From assembly GCF_003003005.1 (NCBI RefSeq), contig NZ_PVTR01000001.1, positions 551,913-615,912 of the forward strand: a DNA stretch of 64,000 bases, given 5' to 3'. The first letter of the stretch is position 1. Every line of letters starts with the position of its first letter. This DNA is from Mongoliibacter ruber. GTDB lineage: Bacteria; Bacteroidota; Bacteroidia; Cytophagales; Cyclobacteriaceae. Positions 8,307 through 17,100 of this stretch are shown piece by piece. A program made the translations under genes and the position numbers. The notes under the pieces are model-generated. The model saw nothing but the letters and a program-made list of their open reading frames with translations. It was not told the origin of the DNA and did no database searches.

Positions 8307-9155
8307 TTATTTTGAAATACTTTTATTTAATATATAGTCTTGCCAACTCGGGGCATTGAAGTATTTCTTAGGGGACATTCCAGTGAAATCCTTGAAGTCT
8401 TTGATGAAGTGCGATTGATCCGTATACCCATATTTTTCAATCCATTCAAATGAATCAATTTTTGGCGTTTCATTTAATTGTCGGATTAGTGAATTGAATC
8501 TGACAATGCGGCTGTATGTTTTAGGTGTGAGTCCAATTGATTTTTTGAACTGCATTTCTAATGTTCTCGTAGTGACTCCCGCCCTATCTGCCAACTCCTG
8601 AATTGTCAATTTACCTTTGTTTTTTACAAGAAATTCGAGCGTTTCTTGAAGCTGGGAATTTTCAGTTACAGGTGGATCTGAAAGAAAACAGGCTTTCAAA
8701 CTTTCATCCAAATCCAAAATATTACTTTCCAATGACCCTAATTCATCAAAATTGAAGTTGATTATTTTTTTTAAGTGGGATTTTTCAAGTGATTCCAATG
8801 GAATGATTTTATCAGTCACCAAAGAGGCATCATCTTTTAGAAAGATGTTTAATCCCAATGCAGTAAAAATCACAAAAATCAGTTTTACATTACCCTCTAC
8901 TATCACTTTACCATAACTGGTCATTTGCCCATATAACACAGGAACTATTGGTTGGAATAAAGAAAGGCAATTACTTTTTAATTTTTGCCCCTTGACAGCA
9001 CATCTAAAACTACGATCCAAAGGTAGGCCGAGGCTAGCTGTTCCTTTAACGGTAAACAAAATCTCTTTTTTAACAGATACTTCATCATCCCAATAAACAT
9101 ACCCTATGATATAAGGGCTTAATTTAATACTTGGATCAAAAAACCTAGATTCCAT
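8307..9155 (-). CDS. AraC-family transcriptional regulator
   Basis: 282 aa. Residues 1-~160 form a DUF6597-like N-terminal sensor domain, with a GTASLGLPL strand and VEGNVKLIFVIFTALG. Residues ~180-275 form the two-helix AraC DNA-binding domain (LTIQELADRAGVTTRTLEMQF, then DQSHFIKDFKDFTGMSPKKY). Both recognition helices and the GMSPKKY signature are intact. It lies 41 nt downstream of a shorter homologue (9197-9727) that has only the N-terminal domain, so the two probably form one transcription unit. Confidence 0.9.
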   Translation of the reverse strand: MESRFFDPSIKLSPYIIGYVYWDDEVSVKKEILFTVKGTASLGLPLDRSFRCAVKGQKLKSNCLSLFQPIVPVLYGQMTSYGKVIVEGNVKLIFVIFTALGLNIFLKDDASLVTDKIIPLESLEKSHLKKIINFNFDELGSLESNILDLDESLKACFLSDPPVTENSQLQETLEFLVKNKGKLTIQELADRAGVTTRTLEMQFKKSIGLTPKTYSRIVRFNSLIRQLNETPKIDSFEWIEKYGYTDQSHFIKDFKDFTGMSPKKYFNAPSWQDYILNKSISK

Positions 9156-9196
9156 TCTTTTATTGTTAATTCAGAACCTGATCCAATTATTAAGTC

Positions 9197-9727
9197 TTAA
9201 TCTAAACCTAAAAATGGATCCTTCACTTTGAATTCATCCTCATCAGGCATTTCTCTCAGTTTTAAGAAATACCTACAAAGTTCCTGTTCAATTACTTTAA
9301 CACCTTCAGAGGTATCTTGACAAAATCTCAATTTCCTCTTCACAATAAGGTTAAATATCGGAACTCCCAATCTACTCAAAGGGAAAAAATCACTCGGAAA
9401 GCCAATTCTAGCTCCGTTTGAGAGGTATTCCAGCCCTGTTTGTGTCAGGAGAATGAATACCAAGCGAACTTTACCTTTTACAATAAAGGAGGTATTTTTC
9501 CCCGCATGATTGAAAACAAAAATCTTATCAAAGCATTCAAAATTAATATCTCCTGAATTTTCTTTTTCCAAATAAAACTCAAATGGCTTTCCAAGGGCAA
9601 TTCCCAAAGAAGTCCCACTCTCAAAAATTTTTATTTCATCTCCGTTCTCATATTCGGTGTTTACCAAAAAGTAACCTGAAATATATTCACCTAAGGCTTC
9701 AGATGGTAATAGAACTTCAAAACCCAT
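9197..9727 (-). CDS. AraC-type N-terminal sensor domain protein without DNA-binding domain
   Basis: 176 aa. It aligns by eye with residues 1-~160 of the AraC regulator next door: GEYISGYF vs SPYIIGYV, GTSLGIALGKPF vs GTASLGLPLDRSF, VKGKVRLVFILLTQTG vs VEGNVKLIFVIFTALG. It then stops after an acidic tail; no helix-turn-helix remnant is visible in the 41 nt before the next gene. It could be a truncated duplicate or a genuine partner that modulates the full-length protein, for example by heterodimer formation. That role is inference. Confidence 0.75.
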   Translation of the reverse strand: MGFEVLLPSEALGEYISGYFLVNTEYENGDEIKIFESGTSLGIALGKPFEFYLEKENSGDINFECFDKIFVFNHAGKNTSFIVKGKVRLVFILLTQTGLEYLSNGARIGFPSDFFPLSRLGVPIFNLIVKRKLRFCQDTSEGVKVIEQELCRYFLKLREMPDEDEFKVKDPFLGLD

Positions 9728-9786
9728 ATTTCAATTTTTTGTAGTTTACTCCTTTAAATCTATTTGATTAAAACCGTAAATAATAT

Positions 9787-9800
9787 ACTACCAAAGTACT
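9787..9800. promoter_or_regulatory. Shared 14-nt motif, copy 3
   Basis: ACTACCAAAGTACT is the same motif as at 4002 and 7138 with one substitution. It lies ~60 nt upstream of the sensor-only gene at 9727. Confidence 0.4.
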
Positions 9801-10280
9801 ATATTTTACTTACATAAAAACTTTTATGCTGTTAAGATACACTTTATTTTATTTCATAACAATATTAACAAAGATCAATATGTATTTTCATCAAGAAACT
9901 AAAAGTTAATAAGCCAAAGCCTTTAATGGGGCACACTCTTTTTGCCCCATTCGTGTTTGACTCTATCGGCTGCCAAACATTATATCAATTAATATCGAAA
10001 TGAATCAAAGAGAAATCTCTTCTTAAATTACTGGTTTCATTCCGCATCTAAATTAATTTTTATGTATATCCGCTTTCATACCAGTAGAATCTAATTAATA
10101 GAATTAACCTCTGATTTCGAACCAATAGAATAAATATCCAATATCTATTAGTATCCCTTTGCCAAAAAAGCCTCGTTTAATTGATTAGTGGCATGATTGC
10201 GGATAATCATATTAATTTTTATATCAAATCGATAGCTCAACAAAAAATCAAATTTTTCTATTCATCTAAATGGTGGAAAC
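9801..10280. other. Intergenic region with isolated hairpin
   Basis: No convincing gene was found in this spacer. It contains one good stem at 9925-9951 (AATGGGGCA ... TGCCCCATT, 9 bp, 9-nt loop) that could be an orphan terminator or a small structured RNA element. The rest is AT-rich sequence. Confidence 0.5.
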
Positions 10281-10310
10281 AAAAAAAGAGGGCAAAAGCC
10301 CTCTTTTTTT
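10281..10310 (-). terminator. Terminator of the YtxH gene
   Basis: AAAAAAAGAGGGC-aaaa-GCCCTCTTTTTTT is a textbook hairpin with a T-run, 17 nt past the stop at 10327. Confidence 0.9.
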
Positions 10311-10326
10311 CATGATCCGAATGATC

Positions 10327-10584
10327 TTACTTCGTAAGTTTGTCAGTTTCAGACTTAGCTTTTTTAGCGAGCTTGTCTACTTCTTCACTCACATCAGACA
10401 CTTTTTTTGACAATCCATCAAAAAAACTATTCATCTTTCCGGAAAGGTCATCTAGGTACTCATTACCTTTTTTACCAAGTTTTTTTCTTGTATTTTCTCC
10501 CTTGTCAGGAGCAACCAATATACCGATTTGTACACCTACTGCTGCACCTAATAAAGCGCCTAAAAGAAATTTTGTAGAACTCAT
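10327..10584 (-). CDS. YtxH-domain small membrane protein
   Basis: 85 aa. One N-terminal membrane segment is glycine/alanine-rich (FLLGALLGAAVGVQIGILVAP), followed by the DKGENTRKKL signature of YtxH proteins. The Lys/Asp/Ser-rich, amphipathic helical tail contains repeated KK/EE pairs. Family members are small stress-associated envelope proteins of unknown mechanism. It is monocistronic, with its own terminator. Confidence 0.9.
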   Translation of the reverse strand: MSSTKFLLGALLGAAVGVQIGILVAPDKGENTRKKLGKKGNEYLDDLSGKMNSFFDGLSKKVSDVSEEVDKLAKKAKSETDKLTK

Positions 10585-10699
10585 AAAGATTGAATTTTAG
10601 TTATAAATAAAATTTGGTGTTGTATGACAATAACAGTCATGTTCGGTCAAAAAGGAACAACAACCATACCATAGTAACGATGATGCCATGCTGACAGTT

Positions 10700-11791
10700 T
10701 TACTTTATGGTGCTTTTTACAACAATAGTCCGGACGGGATTGATAGGGTCATTGCTGAAAATGGTGATATGCTTGTGGTCTATGCCCTTTCTGCCTTTGG
10801 GATCAAAAGTAAAGTTCAATTCAGCGCGCTGACTGGCAGAAATCTCACTTGAACTCAAGTCAACCTCCACACAGTCGCAGTTGGTAGCTATTTTTCTTAT
10901 CACAAGGTTTTCTTCTCCCATATTGGTAATGACGATGTTTTTGGACACTTTTCTGGTTGAAGCAACTTCCCGGAGGTCAACATCTATTTCTGACAAGCCA
11001 ATTCGAGGTACTATTTTTTCCATACTCTTGGGTACTGGCTGAAAAAACTCAAAAACTACTGCCATTAATTTCAAGTCAATCTCGGTATCATCTTGGAGTT
11101 TTAGGGAAATATTTTCCTCAAAGTATCCCAGATCATTCTTTTTTGCACCATCATAAGTAAGTAACAAAAGACCTCTTTGGCCAGGCGACAATATTTCAGG
11201 CTCCAGACTTGCAAACAAATACTCTTGTAGTCCTTCTTGTTCGCCATAAAGAGAAAGGGTGTCTGTCCCAAAATTAAACACCTCTACATATTTCAATTTT
11301 GGCTCATTTGAAATCACCTCTCCCATATTGATAGCAGATAACCTAAACCCTAAATCACCTTTTCGGTAGGGATAAGCTGTTTTCAAGTCTTCCGGAAAAG
11401 GAATATTCGTCCCTTCCAATATTAAGGTGTCTCCATAGATATCATGATTTGTCCTTACGATAATTTGCTTCGCAAAATCCCCTCCCCTATGGTCAGGGTT
11501 AAACTTTACCTTGATAGATGCTATTTTGTCTTGCAACAAAGTGTCTTTTGTAAAATCAACAGTGGTACAGCCGCACTCAGCAAAGACATCTGTGATCCAT
11601 AGACTATCTTGATTGAGGTTGACACCGAAAAACTCAGTCTCTACTTCCCCCTTCTCTTCTAAGACAGCTCCAATATTGACACTTCGCTGTTCCCAAGTCA
11701 GCACTTTTCTTTCAATAGATTGTGCTTCAAGGCTTAAGGAAAGGAAAAACAAAATGGCGCATAGTGCACATGATATCTTAGTCTTTTTCAT
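10700..11791 (-). CDS. DUF1573-domain exported protein
   Basis: 363 aa with a Sec signal peptide (MKKTKISCALCAILF...LEAQ). Two DUF1573 modules are recognisable, near residues 45-130 (ECGCTTVDF, VKFNPDHRGG) and near 265-360 (NCDCVEVDL, FTFDPKGRKG, TIFSNDPINP). A related but less typical Ig-like segment lies between them. These are ASH/MSP-type beta sandwiches in periplasmic or surface proteins, and the paired Cys in CGC/CDC is a family hallmark. It is divergent from trpS across a 71-nt promoter spacer. Confidence 0.85.
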   Translation of the reverse strand: MKKTKISCALCAILFFLSLSLEAQSIERKVLTWEQRSVNIGAVLEEKGEVETEFFGVNLNQDSLWITDVFAECGCTTVDFTKDTLLQDKIASIKVKFNPDHRGGDFAKQIIVRTNHDIYGDTLILEGTNIPFPEDLKTAYPYRKGDLGFRLSAINMGEVISNEPKLKYVEVFNFGTDTLSLYGEQEGLQEYLFASLEPEILSPGQRGLLLLTYDGAKKNDLGYFEENISLKLQDDTEIDLKLMAVVFEFFQPVPKSMEKIVPRIGLSEIDVDLREVASTRKVSKNIVITNMGEENLVIRKIATNCDCVEVDLSSSEISASQRAELNFTFDPKGRKGIDHKHITIFSNDPINPVRTIVVKSTIK

Positions 11792-11862
11792 ATGGGCAAA
11801 TAACGTGAAAATTCAAGCGAATTGTACCTTGATTTATTTAATTTGCGCCAAATTATAAGAAA

Positions 11863-12834
11863 ATGGCAAGAGTACTTACTGGTATACAAAGTTCAGGCAT
11901 ACCCCACTTGGGAAATATTTTGGGCGCTATTGTGCCCGCTATCGAACTGACCAAAAAGGATAACAACGAATCTTTCATCTTTATCGCGGACATGCACTCG
12001 CTGACCACCATCAAGGATGGTGACATGAGGAGGGAAAATACCAAGGCTGTTGCTGCTGCTTGGTTGGCTTTTGGTTTGGATATCGAAAAGACGGTATTTT
12101 ACAGGCAATCTATGATTCCGGAAGTGGCAGAGTTGACATGGTATCTTAGTTGCTTTACACCTTTTCCCATGTTGGCCAATGCCCACAGCTTCAAAGACAA
12201 GTCTGACAGGTTAGCCGATGTCAATGCAGGACTGTTTACATACCCTGTATTGATGGCCGCAGACATCCTCCTTTATTCCGCTGATATTGTTCCTGTCGGA
12301 AAAGACCAATTGCAACATTTGGAGATCACCAGGGATATAGCTTCTACTTTTAACCGTAGAGTAGAAGAGGATATCCTGACCGTTCCTGAAGCTAGGATTT
12401 CTGAAAATGTCATGATCATACCTGGCACTGATGGCCAAAAGATGAGTAAATCTTATGGAAATTATATTGATATATTCCTACCTGAAAAACAACTCAAAAA
12501 GAACATCAACAGTATCATCACTGATAGCACACCTTTGGAAGAGCCCAAAGATCCTGATACCTGTAATGTATTCAAATTGTACTCACTTGTAGCCACACAA
12601 GAACAGACTACCGATTTAAAAAACAAGTACTTGGGAGGTAATTTTGGATATGGACATGCCAAAAAAGAATTTCTGGGATTGATCCTTGAAAAATATGCTG
12701 AAGAGAGAAGGCTCTATGATTACTTTATGAGTAACCCTGAAGAACTCGAAAAGAAGCTTTCTGAAGGTGAGTCCAAAGCCAGAGAAGTAGCCAAGGAGAT
12801 TTTGGGGAAAGTAAGGGAGCGATTGGGTTTTTAA
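11863..12834 (+). CDS. trpS: Tryptophanyl-tRNA synthetase
   Basis: 323 aa, normal length for bacterial class Ic TrpRS. It charges tRNA-Trp with tryptophan using ATP. The HIGH-type motif is PHLGN near residue 15 within TGIQSSGIPHLGN, and the KMSKS loop is intact (GQKMSKSYGN near residue 190). It is transcribed divergently from the DUF1573 gene. Confidence 0.97.
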   Translation: MARVLTGIQSSGIPHLGNILGAIVPAIELTKKDNNESFIFIADMHSLTTIKDGDMRRENTKAVAAAWLAFGLDIEKTVFYRQSMIPEVAELTWYLSCFTPFPMLANAHSFKDKSDRLADVNAGLFTYPVLMAADILLYSADIVPVGKDQLQHLEITRDIASTFNRRVEEDILTVPEARISENVMIIPGTDGQKMSKSYGNYIDIFLPEKQLKKNINSIITDSTPLEEPKDPDTCNVFKLYSLVATQEQTTDLKNKYLGGNFGYGHAKKEFLGLILEKYAEERRLYDYFMSNPEELEKKLSEGESKAREVAKEILGKVRERLGF

Positions 12835-12942
12835 ATTTTGATATTAAAATATATACCATTGGAATGGCCTTATTAAAACTATTCTCAATTCTTCATCAAA
12901 CCGATATTTGTTTTAAAATAGATTCTTATTGGGATATTATTT

Positions 12943-12998
12943 AAAACCATGGCTAGGCGGCAGTTCGAATTCAAGCACTGCGTCTAAGCCATAGTTTT
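12943..12998. terminator. Imperfect bidirectional hairpin after trpS
   Basis: AAAACCATGGCTAGGCGGCAGT pairs with ACTGCGTCTAAGCCATAGTTTT with a few mismatches, forming a long stem in the 324-nt spacer between convergent trpS and the gene at 13159. Nothing else is recognised in this spacer. Confidence 0.55.
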
Positions 12999-13158
12999 GC
13001 TTCACAAAGGGGAACTAGCAACAAATCCATTTTATTTTCCACTATATGGTATATAATTGACTACTGATAATCACTAATGCACACAGATAAATAAGCTTCG
13101 CTTTAAATCTCTCAACTATTATCTGGGCTTTATCTGTGCTATCTGTGGTTAAAAATAA

Positions 13159-13587
13159 TCATCTCGCCACCCAAAGATCCTTCATGGACTTGCCGTTTAT
13201 TCTCAATATAAAACGAGTAGGATTTGGCACTATAACCAATCTTACATCCATCTTATCAAACTGTTCTGACTCCAAGGGGACTCCTTCATTTCCTTTCACC
13301 TCATAAGTAACCTTTCCTGATGCATCTGGCATCATGGGATGGTACTCATTTGCCAAATAAGCTGAAGGCAAAAGCACTTCATTGTCTGATTTCAATTGAT
13401 TGTATATCTTTTCCAATGCTGATTCCAGTTCATCACCATAGTCTTCATTGAAATCATCTTCCAAATCATGTAGCTCTTCTTCCAAATCATCGTATGCTTC
13501 ATCAGCATATGACATCTTACTTAGGGCTATTCTTTTTTCTACAATCAACGATAAGTCGTCGTCAAGTTTTTTGAAATCCATTGTCAT
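13159..13587 (-). CDS. Conserved-looking acidic hypothetical protein
   Basis: 142 aa; not recognised. It has no signal peptide or membrane segment. The N-terminal ~70 residues are strongly acidic and helical (DDLEEELHDLEDDFNEDYGDE). The C-terminal half looks like a small beta domain (VTYEVKGNEGVPLE, VRLVIVPNPTRFILRINGK). It is probably cytoplasmic and lies downstream of the deacetylase gene on the same strand. Confidence 0.6.
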   Translation of the reverse strand: MTMDFKKLDDDLSLIVEKRIALSKMSYADEAYDDLEEELHDLEDDFNEDYGDELESALEKIYNQLKSDNEVLLPSAYLANEYHPMMPDASGKVTYEVKGNEGVPLESEQFDKMDVRLVIVPNPTRFILRINGKSMKDLWVAR

Positions 13588-13643
13588 TTTTTGGTTAAAA
13601 CACGAAGGTATTGAATCTAAAAAGGGATTCCAAAATTCACATT

Positions 13644-14963
13644 CTACTGCTTGTTCAAAGTGAATTCTGATATTCCTGCCGGAATATCATATTGTACAAT
13701 ATTATTTGTCCCAACCTTATGGACATTCATCACTTGTTTGGTGTTTCCATAGGAAAGGACAACCTTCTTCCAATTGTCAGGAACCACTGTATTAATACTT
13801 AAATTCGAATCATACCAAAATTTATCCAAGTCTGAATTTACCCTAATCCTTATTTCATCTGCATCTAACTCTGAAGAAATTTCTGTATGCATACGCTGTC
13901 TCATATATTTGGTCACTTCCGCAAAAGTGCCCACCCATATGTTTTCTTTTGCAGCGATGTATTCAAAGTATTCCTTGATAGTGCTTTCGGGTATGGCTTC
14001 CCATCCTATTCCCTCTATGCCGTGAAATACCAGCACAAGCCAGGAATCATCTCTTTTTAAAATATCATCCACCCAAGAGCGCATCAATTCAGGGGAGGTT
14101 TTTGACAAAGGACCCCTCTGCCATTGTATATACTCTTTTTGATAATTTTTCCCATAGTCAAACGTGCCTGATCTGTTAATTTCTTCCAAAAAAGGCTCGG
14201 GCATTCTATTTCGGGTAGCAGGAAACAGTTCGAGAGCATACTCCATTACCCTTTCGTCCTCTGTTCCAAAAGGGCATTCAGCGGAAAACAGAAATTCTTT
14301 ACCCAAAGCTTCTTCTATTTCGTCTCTGCTTGCTTCCAATTCATACAGTAAATTAGCTTCATCCAAGACAGCCAATCGTGGATGTGAAATGGTATGTACA
14401 CCGAACTCATGACCTCTTTCTGCGTATTTTTTGATTTCATTCCAATCAATCATAGGTCCATCTATGATTTGGGGGGCCGAAAGCTCTTTTGTACCCAATT
14501 TATTGGCTTGGTTCAACCCTTCGTCTATCAAGCCAAAAGCTGTCTCCAATCTTCCTTGCTCAAATGCTGCCCCTGCCCTATCGTGAAAAGAAACTGCACC
14601 GGGCATTTCCAAAAACCGGATCAGGGACGCCCTCTCAAATAGATTCTCTCTATTTGTAGGTATTGTTTTTGCCTCTTCCAAAATCAGTTGAGGATCTCTT
14701 CCAAGGAATTTAGCAGGGTACTTAGAAGATGGGATTTCTCCTGTATTAATATAAAAAGTACCTTTCATGCCAAGATCTTCCATTATAGGCAAAGCAACAT
14801 GAAACTGATTGTACGTTCCATCATCATAGGTCAGGGAGACCGCAGCTTTTTTACCCTGAGGCCATTTAAGAATATTTGTTTCACCTACTTCTTGGGCAAT
14901 GGCTACTGAAGTCCATGCAAAGAGAAAAATCATGCTTATATATCTCATACTACCAAATAACAT
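13644..14963 (-). CDS. Exported polysaccharide deacetylase (NodB-type)
   Basis: 439 aa with a signal peptide (MRYISMIFLFAWTSVAIAQ). The Met at 14948 is an equally good start. The carbohydrate-esterase-4 motifs are present: TYDDG (Asp47/Asp48) and HTISHP (~residues 187-192), which supply the catalytic Asp and the metal-binding Asp/His. An insert of ~90 residues between the motifs, and a C-terminal beta domain of ~90 residues, make it longer than a minimal NodB domain. It likely removes N- or O-acetyl groups from an extracellular glycan. The substrate cannot be told from sequence. Confidence 0.88.
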   Translation of the reverse strand: MLFGSMRYISMIFLFAWTSVAIAQEVGETNILKWPQGKKAAVSLTYDDGTYNQFHVALPIMEDLGMKGTFYINTGEIPSSKYPAKFLGRDPQLILEEAKTIPTNRENLFERASLIRFLEMPGAVSFHDRAGAAFEQGRLETAFGLIDEGLNQANKLGTKELSAPQIIDGPMIDWNEIKKYAERGHEFGVHTISHPRLAVLDEANLLYELEASRDEIEEALGKEFLFSAECPFGTEDERVMEYALELFPATRNRMPEPFLEEINRSGTFDYGKNYQKEYIQWQRGPLSKTSPELMRSWVDDILKRDDSWLVLVFHGIEGIGWEAIPESTIKEYFEYIAAKENIWVGTFAEVTKYMRQRMHTEISSELDADEIRIRVNSDLDKFWYDSNLSINTVVPDNWKKVVLSYGNTKQVMNVHKVGTNNIVQYDIPAGISEFTLNKQ

Positions 14964-15043
14964 CGTTTTTTACTTTTAATCATTAACTTTTTGATGATTG
15001 GCGAGTTTAATTTTAATTTTCAAATCTTAAAAATCACCCCGAT

Positions 15044-15478
15044 ATGCAAAATTACAAAAATCACACACGTTATTACCCCCTGCACCATTTTGTCATCACA
15101 CCATTGACATTAGGCTATTTGATTTGGTCTCTTGTTAATCTTGTTGAGGCATGGGATCTAAAATTTCCCAAAGTAGAATTTCAAATCGTAATTGGCGCGG
15201 CTATTCTTTTCGTACTGCCAATATTGGTAAGAATTTATGCTTTGAAAAATCAAGATCGCATCATTCGTCTGGAAATGAGGCATAGATACTATGAATTGAC
15301 AGGCGAGTCATTTTACCCAAAAGAAAAAAGACTTAGGATGTCACAAATTATTGCTTTGAGGTTTGCTTCCGATGGAGAATTGGTAAGTTTGGTGGATAAA
15401 GCGATAGCCGGAGGCATGCGCTCCAAAGAAATCAAACAAGAAATTTTAAATTGGCAGGAGGACCGAAAGCGTGTTTAA
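15044..15478 (+). CDS. DUF6526 family membrane protein
   Basis: 144 aa. Two hydrophobic helices (residues ~18-35 and ~48-65) are followed by a cytoplasmic helical part with RLEMRHRYYELTGESF and IALRFASDGELV. This is the layout of the DUF6526 family, which is of unknown function and common in Bacteroidota. Its 3' end overlaps the next gene by 8 nt, so the two are probably co-translated. Confidence 0.8.
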   Translation: MQNYKNHTRYYPLHHFVITPLTLGYLIWSLVNLVEAWDLKFPKVEFQIVIGAAILFVLPILVRIYALKNQDRIIRLEMRHRYYELTGESFYPKEKRLRMSQIIALRFASDGELVSLVDKAIAGGMRSKEIKQEILNWQEDRKRV

Positions 15479-15884
15479 AACCATTTTATTGACATTGGCT
15501 GGACTACTATACTTTGTCCAGGCAGGTGCCCAATCCATAGATAAGCTTGCAGAAAGCCTGGCATCAGCCCAACTTGAAGCTTATAATAACCGTGATATCG
15601 AAGCATTTTTGATTCCATATGCTGAGGATGTTAAGGTGTTCAATTTCCCTGATACTTTGCAGTATCAGGGAATTGATGAAATGAGGAAAAGATATACTGG
15701 CATGTTTGAAAATACTCCAGATCTTCATTGCAAGCTCATCAATAGAATGGTTATGGGCAATACTGTAATTGATCAGGAGGAGGTAATAATCAGAAAAGGA
15801 GAAAAACCTATCTATGCCATTGCTATTTATAAGATCAAAGATGGCAAAATCGCTGAAGTGTACTTTATCAGCAAAAAAGAATAA
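15471..15884 (+). CDS. Exported SnoaL/NTF2-like protein
   Basis: 137 aa. I accept a GTG start at 15471 because an AGGAGG Shine-Dalgarno lies 9 nt upstream (15456-15461) and a signal peptide (MFKTILLTLAGLLYFVQAGAQ) begins there; the next Met is far inside. The mature part has the NTF2-like cone fold of SnoaL-like proteins (AYNNRDIEAFLIPYAEDVKV, IDEMRKRY). Its ligand or reaction is unknown. It overlaps the upstream DUF6526 gene by 8 nt. A strong SD is uncommon in this phylum and probably supports the overlapping start. Confidence 0.8.
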   Translation: MFKTILLTLAGLLYFVQAGAQSIDKLAESLASAQLEAYNNRDIEAFLIPYAEDVKVFNFPDTLQYQGIDEMRKRYTGMFENTPDLHCKLINRMVMGNTVIDQEEVIIRKGEKPIYAIAIYKIKDGKIAEVYFISKKE

Positions 15885-16018
15885 AGCAATTATACTGTTA
15901 AAAATGCTTTTCTTCCCTTTGAATATTCTTTGTGCAACAAGTTCCTGATTTTGAAGGGAAATATATTTTTTACTTCAACTAATCCTTGTATTTTCATCGG
16001 TTTGGAGCTAAATATTTT

Positions 16019-16570
16019 ATGAAAAAAATCAGTTTACTACTAGCTGTATTTCTATGGAGTTTGGGGCTGATGGCGCAAGGGACCAAGCTTTCACTTGGCG
16101 GGGGCTATGCTTTTGCCAAAGGACAACAGTCAAAAGAAAGGGGCACAGGATATAGAATCAATGGAGTATACGAAATTCACCCATATAGGTCTATGGTGTC
16201 TCATGGTTTTACCCTCTCCTACGCCACAACCCAATCTGACTTTCAACGAAACAACAACGATTTCGTCCAGGAAATTACGCATATCCCATTCACCTACACG
16301 CCCAAGTTGATGTTCAGTGAAGAAGACTCAAAAGCTTATCTCAAAGGTGCATTAGGCCTACAATATTCCATGTCGAATGTTACCGGGTCCTCTTCAGTTC
16401 GTAAAGAAAATGATTTTGGATTTTATGGAGGTTTGGCTGGGGGAATAGAATTGGCAATTTCTTATTTTGCCTTTATCAATATGGAATATGAAGTTGGGTA
16501 TGTTTCAAATGGATTCTTAGACAATGGCCTTTTACATTCTGCGCAGTTAGGCATTGGAGTAAAATTTTGA
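16019..16570 (+). CDS. Outer-membrane beta-barrel protein
   Basis: 183 aa from the Met at 16019, where a signal peptide starts (MKKISLLLAVFLWSLGLMAQ). An in-frame Met at 15986 would add 11 non-signal residues. The mature protein is a series of alternating polar/aromatic strands with glycines at turns (KLSLGGGYAF, GFYGGLAGGIELAISYF) and ends in Phe (LGIGVKF), as outer-membrane barrels do. About eight strands are predicted. Its specific function is unknown. Confidence 0.8.
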   Translation: MKKISLLLAVFLWSLGLMAQGTKLSLGGGYAFAKGQQSKERGTGYRINGVYEIHPYRSMVSHGFTLSYATTQSDFQRNNNDFVQEITHIPFTYTPKLMFSEEDSKAYLKGALGLQYSMSNVTGSSSVRKENDFGFYGGLAGGIELAISYFAFINMEYEVGYVSNGFLDNGLLHSAQLGIGVKF

Positions 16571-16621
16571 TGATAAATCAATAAACCTATTTTTAATGAA
16601 CTGTAATCGAGCTTAAGTCGT

Positions 16622-16629
16622 TAAATTTG
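16622..16629 (+). promoter_or_regulatory. Candidate Bacteroidota -7 element (TAnnTTTG)
   Basis: TAAATTTG matches the TAnnTTTG consensus 20 nt upstream of the thioredoxin-family start at 16650. No clear -33 TTG at ideal spacing was found. Confidence 0.35.
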
Positions 16630-16649
16630 ACGAATCATTATCCTATAGC

Positions 16650-17099
16650 ATGAAAAAGTTTCTTTTTATAGCCATCATCACTATTTTAAACATCAATCTG
16701 ACCCAAGCTCAGGATCAAATCAATTGGCTCACTTTTGATGAAGCAGCTGCACTTACCCAACAAAAACCCAAAATGATATTGGTAGATGTATACACAGACT
16801 GGTGTGGTTGGTGTAAAAAAATGGACAAGGAGACTTTTACCGATGCAAAAGTGATCGAGTATGTCAACAGTAATTTTTATCCGGTAAAAATGAATGCCGA
16901 AAACACCAAAAGAGCCTTTGAGTTCAAGGGTAAAGAATACACCGAAGCGACCATGGCAAAAGCAATGCGGGTCAACTCATTCCCAAACTTTGTCATCATG
17001 GATGCAAGTATGGAAAACATTACACAAATGCCAGGATATCGAGAAGCTGATCCATTTTTAAAAGGATTGAACAACCTGGTAGAAAAATTCAGTAAGTAA
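16650..17099 (+). CDS. Exported thioredoxin-family protein
   Basis: 149 aa. A signal peptide (MKKFLFIAIITILNINLTQAQ) is followed by a thioredoxin fold with the active-site CGWC in DVYTDWCGWCKKMD (about residues 46-60) and the cis-Pro segment NSFPNFVIMD. It resembles periplasmic DUF255/thioredoxin_7-type thiol reductases. It ends 1 nt before the mnmE start codon, so the two are probably co-transcribed. Confidence 0.9.
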   Translation: MKKFLFIAIITILNINLTQAQDQINWLTFDEAAALTQQKPKMILVDVYTDWCGWCKKMDKETFTDAKVIEYVNSNFYPVKMNAENTKRAFEFKGKEYTEATMAKAMRVNSFPNFVIMDASMENITQMPGYREADPFLKGLNNLVEKFSK

Positions 17100-17100
17100 G

